From Hymenobacter polaris (lineage in GTDB: Bacteria > Bacteroidota > Bacteroidia > Cytophagales > Hymenobacteraceae), in contig NZ_JABBGH010000004.1 in assembly GCF_012927305.1 (NCBI RefSeq), positions 124,001-188,000 of the forward strand: a stretch of DNA of 64,000 bases. Reading direction: 5' to 3'. Position numbers and translations under genes: made by a program. Positions 8,780 through 16,802 of this stretch are shown here, one piece after another. Below the pieces are notes generated by a model that saw only the letters and a program-made list of their open reading frames with translations, had not been told where the DNA came from and did no database searches. Within the stretch, counting starts at the first letter, position 1, and every line of letters starts with the position of its first letter.

Positions 8780-9280
8780 ATGAAGCGCACGCGCCTGGGT
8801 TGGCTGCTAGGACTGCTGCTGGCGAGCCCCGCGCTAGCCCAGCGCCCCACGGCGGAGCAGGCGCCGCCGGCGGCGAGTCCCATTTGGCCCCTCGACCAGC
8901 CGACGGGCACCGTCGTCTTTCGCGGGCCCACCCGCCGCCCGGCCACCCCCGCGCTGTGGCAGGCCGAGCACCTGCGCGCCTGGCTCAGTCGCACCTGCCC
9001 GAAGTGGGTGGAATGGCAAACCCAGGCCGATTCTACGCAGCTTTACCAAGGCGAACTGGCTGGGAGGCACACGGGCGTGGCCCTGCGCTTCGCCGGGCAA
9101 GTACGCCGGCAGCCCGCGGGCTGGCAGTACCAGCTGCTGACCTTCCGGGTGCGCTCGCCTACCCGCCAAGTCGACGTGGTGCACTGGCTGCCATTGCAAC
9201 GCCTGCTGGATGACGCGGACTTTCGGCCCGACGTGCAGCACGTTCAACGGCAACTGCAGCAGGCGCTTCCGAGCCTGTAG
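8780..9280 (+). CDS. Secreted hypothetical protein
   Basis: 166 aa with signal peptide MKRTRLGWLLGLLLASPALAQ. The mature protein has a Pro/Ala-rich linker, then a likely alpha/beta domain (WQAEHLRAWLSRTCPKWVEW ... HTGVALRFAGQVRRQP ... WQYQLLTFRVRSP). No catalytic motif seen and no family recognised. It lies 46 bp upstream of the endonuclease gene on the same strand and may be co-transcribed. Confidence 0.65.
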   Translation: MKRTRLGWLLGLLLASPALAQRPTAEQAPPAASPIWPLDQPTGTVVFRGPTRRPATPALWQAEHLRAWLSRTCPKWVEWQTQADSTQLYQGELAGRHTGVALRFAGQVRRQPAGWQYQLLTFRVRSPTRQVDVVHWLPLQRLLDDADFRPDVQHVQRQLQQALPSL

Positions 9281-9325
9281 TGGGCAACGGCCTAGCGCCC
9301 GACCTTTGCGGCCTACTTGCCTGGC

Positions 9326-10183
9326 ATGACCCCTTACCTTCCCCGCTGCGCGAGCGCCGGCCTGCTGCTGCTGCTGGCCGCGGCCTGCACCAAAACCGAA
9401 GACGCGACGCCCACGGCGCCGGCCGGCCGCGACGACAACTTGGCGCTGGGCAATCCCAGTGGGGCGGTCACCAGCACCAGCAGCCCCACCAACTACCTGC
9501 TGGTCAAAGACCAGTACACGCTCAGCTATAACCGCGACCAGGGCAAGCCCAACTGGGTGAGCTGGCACTTGAGCAGCGCCTGGGAAGGCAGCGCCCCTCG
9601 GCAAGATGACTTTCGCGCCGACCCGGACCTGCCCGGCGGCTGGTACCAGGTCAAGCCCAGCGACTACTCTGGCTACGGCTTCGACCGCGGGCACCATTGC
9701 CCCAGCGCGGACCGCACCGGCTCGGTGACCGACAACTCGGCCACGTTCCTGATGAGCAACATGATGCCCCAGGCCCCGAACAACAACCAGCAGACCTGGG
9801 CCAATCTGGAGAATTACTGCCGCTTGCTGGTGGACGCGGGCAACGAACTCTACATTATTTGCGGCAGCTATGGCCGGGGCGGCACGGGTAGCAACGGGCC
9901 CGCCTCTACCATTGCTGGTGGGCGCGTGACGGTGCCTAGCAACTGTTGGAAAGTGGTGGTGGTGCTGCCCGTGGGCAGTAACGATGTGAATCGCATCACC
10001 AGCAACACCCGCGTGATAGCTGTCAACACGCCCAACAGCAACTCGCTTAGCTCGAGTTGGGGCGGCTACCGCACCAGCGTTGATGCTCTGGAGGCGGCGA
10101 CGGGCCTAGACCTACTCTCGGCGCTCTCGACCAGCTTGCAGGCCCAGCTGGAAAGTAAGACCGATACGGGGCCGACGAACTGA
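9326..10183 (+). CDS. DNA/RNA non-specific endonuclease, lipoprotein
   Basis: 285 aa from the ATG giving MTPYLPRC; an in-frame TTG nine bases earlier is less likely. The N-terminus is a lipoprotein signal ending LLLLLAAAC. The beta-beta-alpha-metal (NucA/EndoG) motif DRGHHCPSADRT is complete, followed by the metal-ligand region NMMPQAPNNNQQTWANLE. This family cleaves single- and double-stranded DNA and RNA with Mg2+; a lipid anchor puts it at the cell envelope, suggesting nutrient or extracellular nucleic acid degradation. Confidence 0.92.
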   Translation: MTPYLPRCASAGLLLLLAAACTKTEDATPTAPAGRDDNLALGNPSGAVTSTSSPTNYLLVKDQYTLSYNRDQGKPNWVSWHLSSAWEGSAPRQDDFRADPDLPGGWYQVKPSDYSGYGFDRGHHCPSADRTGSVTDNSATFLMSNMMPQAPNNNQQTWANLENYCRLLVDAGNELYIICGSYGRGGTGSNGPASTIAGGRVTVPSNCWKVVVVLPVGSNDVNRITSNTRVIAVNTPNSNSLSSSWGGYRTSVDALEAATGLDLLSALSTSLQAQLESKTDTGPTN

Positions 10184-10304
10184 GTAGGGAGAGAAGTCCG
10201 TCCTCCACGACATCGCCGCCGGGCGCCTGGTGCGCGGGCCCCACTAGGCGCCCCAGTCGGGTGGGCAGCAGGTAGCGGGTAGGTTTAGTTCTAACTTGGA
10301 GGGC

Positions 10305-10463
10305 ATGAAAAATCCGCGACTATACCTGCTTATCGGCTTGCTCTGGTTAGCCACCGCCGCGCTTGCCTGGCACAACCATCGGCTGGAATACGCAGGCCTA
10401 GCGGCCGCTATAGCCGCCTTAAACTTGGCTATTTACGCGCGTAAGCGCCGGCAGTCAGTATAA
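10305..10463 (+). CDS. Small two-helix membrane protein
   Basis: 52 aa: MKNPRLYLLIGLLWLATAALAW, then HNHRLEYAGLAAAIAALNLAIYARKRRQSV. Two hydrophobic helices joined by a short polar turn, with a basic C-terminus. A GGAGG-like stretch (TTGGAGGGC) sits just before the ATG, unusually good for this phylum, and supports translation. It lies 22 bp upstream of the TlpA-like pseudogene on the same strand. Confidence 0.6.
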   Translation: MKNPRLYLLIGLLWLATAALAWHNHRLEYAGLAAAIAALNLAIYARKRRQSV

Positions 10464-10485
10464 GCGCTGTCTATCTTCGCCACCC

Positions 10486-11252
10486 ATGAAACACCTCCTC
10501 CTCGCCGCCGGGCTGCTACTGGCCCTAGGGGCACAAGCGCAGGCGCAGGTCGTATTGACGCCCGCTCAGGTCAACGCGCTTACCAAAGATTATGCGACGT
10601 GGTACAGCTACGCCTACTACCACGTGCCGCTCACTCGCGATTTTAAAGCCCTTGACCAGGCAGGTAGACCGATAACTAAAAAGACTTTCTTGCAGCAGCT
10701 CGTAACAGGTAAGGTAGTAGCCTTGGCTAATGTAGGAGCGTCACTACAGCCCGTTTATCAACTCTACGCTTACGCCGGCAAGGATGCGCAACTCCGCAGC
10801 GTCAGTCAGCAACTGGCTCAGGCGGCCTTGTTCTTCGTGGACCAAGTAGGCAAGCCCCTCCCTGCTTTTCACTTCACGGACTTGCAAGGCAACTCCTATA
10901 CGCCAGCTAGCACCCGGGGCAAAGTCCTGGTAGTGAAATGCTGGTTTATTCACTGCGTAGCCTGCGTAAAAGAGTTTCCAGAGGTGAATGCGCTAGCCGC
11001 TACCTACCGCTCCAATAAGGAGGTGCTTTTCCTTAGCCTCGCTACCGACGAGGCTACCCCCTTACGGAAGTTTTTGCAGCAACAGCCTTTGCAGTACGCA
11101 GTGATACCACATACCAGGGAGTATATCCAATCCAAGAGAAGTTGCGCGTGAACGGCTACCCTACGCACGTGGTAGTGGGGCGAGACGGTCGGATTGCGTA
11201 CATGACCAACTCGGCGGATTATTTGGATTCTGCTATTAAAGCCGCGCTGTAA
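10486..11252 (+). pseudogene. TlpA-like thioredoxin-fold protein, frameshifted
   Basis: Signal peptide MKHLLLAAGLLLALGAQAQAQ, an N-terminal ~110-aa region, then a thioredoxin fold with the redox motif CVAC in VVKCWFIHCVACVKEFP. The open frame stops at 11151 after EYIQSKRSCA. The alternative frame reads EYIQ-EKLRVNGYPTHVVVGRDGRIAYM and continues to a TAA at 11252, which is the expected thioredoxin C-terminus with its cis-Pro (GYPTHVV). The cause is a tandem 5-bp duplication, TCCAA at 11126-11130 and 11131-11135. Without it the protein would be about 253 aa. Confidence 0.8.
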
Positions 11253-11275
11253 AGGGATGTTATTCTGTGGCCCTA

Positions 11276-11305
11276 GGCCCCACCCCGCAGCGGTGGGGCT
11301 TTTTC
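11276..11305 (+). terminator. Rho-independent terminator
   Basis: GGCCCCACC pairs with GGTGGGGCT across a short CCGCAGC-type loop and is followed by T5. It lies 24 bp after the reconstructed end of the TlpA-like gene, confirming where that transcription unit ended before the frameshift. Confidence 0.8.
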
Positions 11306-11349
11306 GTGGGGTCGCTTATTTAAGCTCATCTATTCTTAATTTAGCGGGC

Positions 11350-11817
11350 ATGAAACACCTGTTATTGGCTATTGGAGAGGTTGCTACCCTTGCCGGCTGC
11401 TCGAAGAAGGAAGGACCGGCGCCTGAGCCTGGCCCTACAGCTGGTACCGCTACTTACCAGCGCGATGGGCAAACTGTCAACTGCCAGGCGACGATTGTGC
11501 GTATGCCATCCATACAAGGCATGACCTATTACGATATTTTAGAAGTAGTCCTCACTACCATTCCCCAGCCAGCTATTGGTTCGGAAGTATTATACGTTAA
11601 TTATTATGGTACCCCCGGCGTTACAAAAGCGTCGAGTTTCTATTTAGAAGGCTGCACACTGGTGCGCAATGGGGCTCAGTATACTACTTATAGCCCCACC
11701 AGCTATACGCTGGTGAATACTAGCGGTGGTGGTTATTCAGGTTCGTTCGCCGGTGCCGTTACAGCCCCGGACATAAGCACTATCAGTGGGGGAATATTCA
11801 CCGACGTACGCCTGTAA
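11350..11817 (+). CDS. Small lipoprotein of unknown function
   Basis: 155 aa from ATG 11350. The lipoprotein signal is MKHLLLAIGEVATLAGC, with an unusually polar Glu in the hydrophobic core. The mature chain reads as a beta-sandwich: TATYQRDGQTVNCQATIVRM, YYDILEVVLTT, then SGSFAGAVTAPDIS. It resembles small Hymenobacter outer-membrane lipoproteins, but I recognise no named family. The end is a TAA at 11817. Confidence 0.65.
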   Translation: MKHLLLAIGEVATLAGCSKKEGPAPEPGPTAGTATYQRDGQTVNCQATIVRMPSIQGMTYYDILEVVLTTIPQPAIGSEVLYVNYYGTPGVTKASSFYLEGCTLVRNGAQYTTYSPTSYTLVNTSGGGYSGSFAGAVTAPDISTISGGIFTDVRL

Positions 11818-11973
11818 TTGCTGCTGGTAGCGCCCTGCCCAGGGCTGGGGCCTTTGCGTGAGTTTCATTGTGCTGGCGAAGCTGGAAAAGCCGCAGCGGC
11901 CTTTCATATACTTGGCAAACTTGCTAGGCATTTGCTGCTCCCTAGCTGGCTCGCGGGCCAGACGGGCCGCTGA

Positions 11974-12405
11974 CTACGTAGTGAAGCCAGTGGGCGGCTG
12001 CACAAGTGCTCGCATAGCTTCAACGAATAAGGACGCAACAGAACCGTAGCCCGGGAAGTGTTGCTTTGACTTGGTAGGCGCCAGATAGCCTGCTAAGTGG
12101 GTAAACTGGGCCGGCGAGAGGGCCTGAAAAGCCAGGGGCCAGTCAGCAAACTGACGGGTTGTGATGGGGTAATCGGCCACCCTGCTCAGATGCTGATGCC
12201 GCGGGTCTCGGATAATACGCGCATAGGCTTGCTCCAGGACGGCCGGCTCGCCCTCCAATAGTTGGATAAAGCGCCTGTCGCCATAAACCAAGGCCCCAGT
12301 GAGGTGCTGCCGTTCGTTTGCCAGCCGTGCTTGGTCGAGTAAGCACGTCAAGGCCTTAGCCGACAGCGGCCGCGTCGCCTGACTCAGGTAAATAAGATGG
12401 TGCAT
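11974..12405 (-). CDS. BLUF-domain blue-light sensor (short form)
   Basis: 143 aa. The flavin-binding BLUF residues are at the exact family spacing: Tyr6 (LIYLS), Asn30 (RLANERQ) and Gln48 (RFIQLLEGE), matching Tyr21/Asn45/Gln63 of AppA. LTGALVYGDRRFIQLLEG is the typical core. No output domain is attached, so it belongs to the short BLUF proteins (PixD/Slr1694 type) that signal through protein partners. It is leftward, convergent with the lipoprotein gene. Confidence 0.92.
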   Translation of the reverse strand: MHHLIYLSQATRPLSAKALTCLLDQARLANERQHLTGALVYGDRRFIQLLEGEPAVLEQAYARIIRDPRHQHLSRVADYPITTRQFADWPLAFQALSPAQFTHLAGYLAPTKSKQHFPGYGSVASLFVEAMRALVQPPTGFTT

Positions 12406-12674
12406 GTAGTCCTCCTATCAGTTCAGAACTGGGCCGCGAAGATACTTGTTTACGCAACGTTCTTGTCAGGGGCGACTGCGCGCCGACCAAAGGACGAAGC
12501 ACGCAGTGAGCATCGGGCTGAGCGGGTACTACGAGGGTGGCGCTTTTCGGGAGGCGCTCGTGCGGTGAGTTTGTTCTTTGCTAGCGCAACGAGCAAGGAG
12601 GCGACGCACGTCGCTATTATCGTCGGCTTATATAAGGAGCAATTAATAAAGTGTCGTACTCCCAAAGCTTCTGC
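12406..12674. other. Non-coding stretch before tyrosine recombinase 1
   Basis: No convincing gene in either strand. The small open frames here lack start context and family resemblance. GC-rich inverted patches (GGCGACGCACGTCGC) occur near 12600, but I cannot give them a role. Confidence 0.4.
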
Positions 12675-12709
12675 ATAAGGACTGATAACCTTCTCTTATC
12701 GGTCCTTAT
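12675..12709. repeat. lox/dif-like inverted repeat, site 1
   Basis: Left arm AAGGACTGATAA (12677-12688), 7-bp spacer CCTTCTC, right arm TTATCGGTCCTT (12696-12707); arms match in 11 of 12 positions and AT/AT extends the dyad outward. This is the architecture of a tyrosine recombinase core site. It lies 60 bp upstream of recombinase 1. The spacer and inner arms (GATAA-CCTTC-N-C-TTATC) are shared with the site before recombinase 2. Confidence 0.6.
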
Positions 12710-12768
12710 CTTGTCACCCGAAAGTAGACCTTATTTTCGGCGGTTTACTCCTCTATTATATAGCTACC

Positions 12769-13728
12769 GTGAGCAGTCACCTCGTTGTCTCGTCATCGCC
12801 CGCTGCGCAGGTGCCCGCGCACCTCGTCGACTCGACCAGCCGCTATGTTGAGTCTGGCCTACGCGGGGCGGCTAATACCATCCGCGCCTACGCCGGTGAC
12901 TGGCAACGCTTCACGACGTGGTGTCAAGTCAACCAGCTCGACTCGCTGCCCGCGCCGGTCGAGGCGCTAGCCGGCTTCCTCACCGAGTTGGCCGACGCGG
13001 GCAAGAAGGTGGCCACCATCCAGCGCCACGCCGCCGCCATCGCCAAAGCCCATGAGTTGGCCGGGCTGGACTCACCCACGGCCGACAAGAAAATCAAGGT
13101 GCTCCTTAAGGGTATCGCCCGCGAAAAGAAAACGCGCATCAAGCAGGCCGCTGCCTTTACCCTGGCCACGTTTAAGCGCACCATCAAAAGTATCGATGTG
13201 AGTACGCCGACTGGGTTGCGCAATCGAGCTTTGCTGCTGCTGGGCTTCACCGGCGCGTTCCGGCGCTCCGAACTCGAAGCGCTCAACATCGAGCACCTAA
13301 CTTTCGATGAGGAAGGCTTGGTCGTCTCGCTCGACCACAGCAAAACCAACCAACTGGGCCAAGCGGAGGAAAAAGCTATCTTCTACTCGCCCGACCCGGC
13401 CCTGTGTCCTATCCGCTCGCTCCAGGCCTGGCTGCGGGTACTCGACCGAACAGAAGGGTGTGTGTTCGTCTCGTTGCGCAAAAACCAGCAGGTGACCACG
13501 CGGCGCATGACTACCAAGTACATAAATCTGATTACCCAGCAGTACCTCGGCAGCGGGTATACAGCGCACTCGTTGCGTGCTTCCTTTGTCACGGTGTCCA
13601 AGCTCAACGGGGCCGACGACAGCAAAGTCATGAACCAGACTAAGCATAAGACCAGCGCCATGATTCGCCGCTATACCCGCCTCGACAACGTTCGGCAGCA
13701 CAACTCGGCGAAGGAACTAGGTTTGTGA
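12769..13728 (+). CDS. Tyrosine recombinase 1 (phage-integrase family)
   Basis: 319 aa from a GTG start. N-terminal SAM-like DNA-binding domain (residues ~20-110: LRGAANTIRAYAGDWQRF), then the catalytic domain with Arg in GFTGAFRRSELEAL, HSLRASFVT, and the nucleophile Tyr in IRRYTRLDN. This is a lone XerC/D- or integron-like simple recombinase without an arm-binding domain. It shares clear similarity and layout with recombinase 2 at 21470. It sits between two inverted repeats carrying ACYGATAA half sites. Confidence 0.9.
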   Translation: MSSHLVVSSSPAAQVPAHLVDSTSRYVESGLRGAANTIRAYAGDWQRFTTWCQVNQLDSLPAPVEALAGFLTELADAGKKVATIQRHAAAIAKAHELAGLDSPTADKKIKVLLKGIAREKKTRIKQAAAFTLATFKRTIKSIDVSTPTGLRNRALLLLGFTGAFRRSELEALNIEHLTFDEEGLVVSLDHSKTNQLGQAEEKAIFYSPDPALCPIRSLQAWLRVLDRTEGCVFVSLRKNQQVTTRRMTTKYINLITQQYLGSGYTAHSLRASFVTVSKLNGADDSKVMNQTKHKTSAMIRRYTRLDNVRQHNSAKELGL

Positions 13729-13735
13729 AAGGGTC

Positions 13736-13773
13736 TTAGTACTGATAAAAAGCGGCTTAATTATCGGTAGTAA
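13736..13773. repeat. Second inverted repeat, downstream of recombinase 1
   Basis: TTAGTACTGATAA (13736-13748) and TTATCGGTAGTAA (13761-13773) are inverted with 11 of 13 matches and a 12-bp spacer. The ACTGATAA/ACCGATAA half sites match those of the upstream lox-like site, so the recombinase gene is bracketed by related half sites. It could also act as a weak hairpin terminator, but lacks a T-tract. Confidence 0.4.
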
Positions 13774-13859
13774 ATTGTAAAATGGCTTTTGCGCCAATTT
13801 TTGGGTACCTGCTGTCATTTTTGGTGAACTAAACCAATGCCGTTGCCCAGGAAGTCCAC

Positions 13860-14939
13860 TCAGGTAAACCTAGTCAGCCGATAAGGGGCGAGCAACGCTG
13901 GTTCCTGCTGCTGGACAATTTCCGTCGCAGCCAGGCGGCCGACCAACGCCGCGAGGGTCACCCCCGCGTGCAGGCCGGCCAGATACAGCCCGTCTACGCC
14001 CGCCACGTGCCCCACGATGGGCAGGCCATCCTGCGGCATGGGCCGCTGGCCGACCGCTACCTGCTCCAGGCGTAGGTGCTCGGTCCCGCGCCACTGGGCT
14101 TGCAGGTTGCGCAAGGTGCGCTGGGCAATGGCCGACGGGCTATTAGCGCCTGATGCCGCGACGTAGTCAGCCGCCGCGAGCAGTTGCGTGGGCGAAGCTG
14201 CCCGGATTTCCCATTCCGGCGTGGAGACCACCCGCTGCACGAAGCGCTGTGGGGTGTGCAACCGCAGCAGGATTGCCGGCGACGCGGCTAAGGGCAGGGT
14301 CAAGCCGAGGGTGTGCGTCAGTTCGGCGCTCGCAGCCCCCGCGGCGAGCACGACCAGGTCCGCGCGCAAGGGGCCGCTAGCCGTCGCCGCCCCTACTACG
14401 CGCGAGTCGCTGGTCAGCAACGCGCGTACCTCATTGCCCAGCTGCACCGTGGCGCCCGCTGCCTGCGCGGCTTGCAGCAGCACCTCGGTAGCCCGGCGCG
14501 CATCCAGCGCGCCTTCCTCGGGCGCAAACAAGGCGTGCGCGGGCACCGCTTGCAACTGGGGCTCCAACGCGCGCACCTGGGCAGGGGCAAGCAAGTGCAC
14601 CGGATAGCCTGCCGTTAACAGGCGGTTCGCGAAGCGCTCCGTGGCGGAGGAGCCCGTAAACCAACGTCAGGCGCCCGACCACTCGATGGCTAAACGGCCA
14701 CTCAACTCCTGTTCCACGCGGTGCCACTCCCCGAGGGCCGCTTGGCGGAAGGCTACAATAGCTTCGTCCTGCCCATAACCGGTCGTCAACCACGCAAAGG
14801 AGTTGGCAGTCACGGTCGTCAGCTGAGGCGCTTTCGCTAGTAAGGTAACCCGCGCCCGTTGACGCCCCAGCTCATAGGCCAGACTGGCCCCGACGATGCC
14901 CGCGCCAACGACGAGTACATGTGGCGAGGGAGCAAGCAT
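13860..14939 (-). pseudogene. FAD-dependent oxidoreductase (DAO family) with one nonsense codon
   Basis: From the ATG at 14937-14939, MLAPSPHVLVVGAGIVGASLAYELG gives the FAD dinucleotide motif (GAGIVGASLA). The frame reads IEWSGA, then TGA at 14667-14669, and continues in the same frame as RWFTGSSATERFANRL and on to VGQRPMPQDGLPIVGHVAGVDGLYLAGLHAGVTLA. That ending is the normal DAO C-terminal FAD contact region. Total 359 codons with a single stop. Members deaminate or demethylate amines and amino acids. A start inside the second half (MHLLAPAQ, 14600) would lack the FAD motif. Confidence 0.85.
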
Positions 14940-15012
14940 GGAACGTGCTGATTGATAAAGAAAAAGCGAGTAGGTAGTTCGCTCGTGCGTATTGCCGAAG
15001 CCAGGTAATTGG

Positions 15013-15141
15013 TCAGCGAACCAGATACGCCCCACTCGCCAAGGCCACGCCGAGCAATAGGGCCAGGACCGCGCGCCGGCGGCGGCGGCGCTGCGCCCGC
15101 CGTGAACGGGGCTGCAGCATCAGGTGGGGCAGTGTGGTCAT
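15013..15141 (-). CDS. Arg-rich single-helix miniprotein, copy A
   Basis: 42 aa: MTTLPHLMLQPRSRRAQRRRR followed by a hydrophobic helix ending GVALASGAYLVR. It is paralogous to the 43-aa protein at 18819-18950 (shared M-x-TLPHL, RSRR, QRRRRR, ASGAY). Two independent copies conserving protein pattern argue that it is translated. The role is unknown; a basic cytoplasmic face with one membrane anchor is predicted. Confidence 0.5.
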   Translation of the reverse strand: MTTLPHLMLQPRSRRAQRRRRRRAVLALLLGVALASGAYLVR

Positions 15142-15754
15142 CCTTAAAGCTAGGCAGTAGCTAATGCGCTAGCAAGCTTTAAAGTAGCAACCCGCGGTAA
15201 TCTACCAAGTAAAAGTCATTGTCCTAGATACTTACGAAACAAGTGCCTTTGCAGCCTCTGTGCAGCGCGTAGCTATCAGGGATTAATTAAGGCTTCAGCA
15301 GCCTCGAACGGCAAAATAACTATGCTTATAAATTATTTTAAATCAGCTAATTAATCAGTGTTGAACGCTGCTCCGCAAATGTTATAAACCCGGCTGTTTA
15401 TGGCCTTACTTGACGGTGACTCCGCGAAAGTTAGGTGAACACCTTAAACTGTCCGGCCTAGCTGGGCCAACTCCATCGGAAAGAGATTAGGCAGAAGCTA
15501 GGAACGGACAGGGATAGCCAGCCGGGGATGAGGTTAGGTAAAGCCGACTATAGCCGGCCGTACGATAAGGAGTACGAGAAGAGCAGCAAACGCGACGGGT
15601 CAGCTAGTGGTCCTGGAAGGGCAGTAGTTTTCCCTGCTTTCGTCCTTGCGGGGCCGTTCTGCGTTGGAGGGGGAACCGGGCCCCGCCGGGTCGGCGGGCC
15701 GGTAGGTACCGCCCGGCGGCTGCTTCTGGTTTCACTTCCTCCTTCTCCTGTTTT
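15142..15754. other. 600-bp intergenic region upstream of the hydrolase
   Basis: AT-rich between 15290 and 15400, then the conserved repeat box A, then a GC-rich run to the hydrolase start. I see no supported gene beyond 15141; the open frame from 15528 to 15884 overlaps the hydrolase in another frame and has no family pattern. Confidence 0.5.
15364..15468 (+). repeat. Conserved non-coding box, copy A
   Basis: Contains GTTATAAACCCGGCTGTTTA, then TGGCCTTACTTGACGGTGAC, then CGAAAGTTAGGTGAACACCT, then CTGTCCGGCCTAGCTGGGCC. The same blocks in the same order occur at 19189-19318 with a few substitutions. Both copies lie on the far side of an Arg-rich miniprotein gene, so box and miniprotein form a duplicated module. 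Confidence 0.7.
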
Positions 15755-16687
15755 ATGGACCTGCACTTCGTTCGCCGCGGCACCGGCCGCCCCCTCTTAC
15801 TGGTTCACGGCATCGGCGGCAGCTGGCGGTCCTGGAACACCATCATCGACGCCCTGGCCGCCGAGCGCGACGTCATTGCCGTAGACCTGCCCGGCCACGG
15901 CGAAACTCCCCAGCTGGCCGGCGAAAACTCGATCGCCACCCTGGCTGACGCGGTGACGGACTTTCTCACCCAGCACGGCCTGCTGGGCATTGATGCTGTA
16001 GGCAGCTCCATGGGCGCGCGCCTGGTGCTGGAGCTGGCGCGGCGCGGCGGGGTGCTCGGCGCGGTGGTCTCGCTGGACCCGGGCGGCTTCTGGCAGGGCT
16101 GGCAGATTCCCTTTTTCTACCACTCGGTGGACGTGTCGGTCAAGCTCGTCAAAGCCCTGCAACCGGTGATGCCCGCCCTGGCCGGTTCGGCGGTGGGGCG
16201 CACGCTGCTGCTGCCCCAGTTTTCGGCCCGGCCCTGGGCCGTGGATGCGCAGCAGGCCCGCGACGAGATGCACAGCTTCGCCCACTCGCCCGCCTTCGAT
16301 GAGTTGCTCGACCAGCTGGCGCACGGCCAAGTACAGCAGCCCGCGCCCCAGGGCAGCATCCCCGGGCCGCTGGTCATCGGCTGGGGCCGGCATGACCGGG
16401 TGTGTTGGCCGAGCCAGGCGAAACTGGCCCTGGCGAAATTCCCCGATGCGCGCCTGTATTGGTTCGAGCACTGTGGCCACTTCCCGCAGTGGGACCAGCC
16501 CGCCGAAACTACTCGCCTGATTCTGGCCGTGACCAGTCGCCAGCCCTTCACCGATGCGGCCATTGCCCAGGCTAAACCAGCCAAGGCCGCGCCAGCTTGG
16601 CCCACAGCGGCCGTTGTGGGAGCCGCGCTGGCCCTGGTGGCGGGGGGCATCTGGCTGCTGGCGTCGCGTCGAAAAGGCAGGCAGTAG
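15755..16687 (+). CDS. Alpha/beta hydrolase with C-terminal membrane anchor
   Basis: 310 aa. RPLLLVHGIGGSWRSW supplies the oxyanion HG motif, GSSMGARL the nucleophile Ser, WGRHDRVCW the Asp, and CGHFPQWDQP the His of the triad. The C-terminus (~280-302) is a hydrophobic helix (AAVVGAALALVAGGIWLLA) followed by SRRKGRQ, so it appears tail-anchored in the inner membrane with the catalytic domain in the cytoplasm. Substrate unknown. It stands alone between repeat box A and a terminator at 16742. Confidence 0.88.
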   Translation: MDLHFVRRGTGRPLLLVHGIGGSWRSWNTIIDALAAERDVIAVDLPGHGETPQLAGENSIATLADAVTDFLTQHGLLGIDAVGSSMGARLVLELARRGGVLGAVVSLDPGGFWQGWQIPFFYHSVDVSVKLVKALQPVMPALAGSAVGRTLLLPQFSARPWAVDAQQARDEMHSFAHSPAFDELLDQLAHGQVQQPAPQGSIPGPLVIGWGRHDRVCWPSQAKLALAKFPDARLYWFEHCGHFPQWDQPAETTRLILAVTSRQPFTDAAIAQAKPAKAAPAWPTAAVVGAALALVAGGIWLLASRRKGRQ

Positions 16688-16741
16688 TACCGCTAGCAAG
16701 CGGAACTACGGCTTCCAGTAGCTTGAGATTGTGGGCGCGAA

Positions 16742-16774
16742 AAAGCCCCAGACTTGCTAAGGTCTGGGGCTTTC
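16742..16774. terminator. Bidirectional terminator
   Basis: AAAGCCCCAGAC pairs with GTCTGGGGCTTT across a loop of about 9 bases, with A-rich and T-rich flanks. It separates the rightward hydrolase from the leftward serine recombinase whose stop is at 16803. Confidence 0.85.
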
Positions 16775-16802
16775 TATTGCCAACTTCTCTTATTAGGGGT
16801 CA

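Noticed and set aside
8834..9697. 287-codon leftward frame across 8834-9697
   Set aside because: Antisense to two genes with signal peptides and, in one case, a catalytic endonuclease motif.
12397..12678. Rightward 93-codon open frame before tyrosine recombinase 1
   Set aside because: Overlaps the BLUF gene start and the lox-like dyad, with low-complexity Arg/Ala content and no family pattern.
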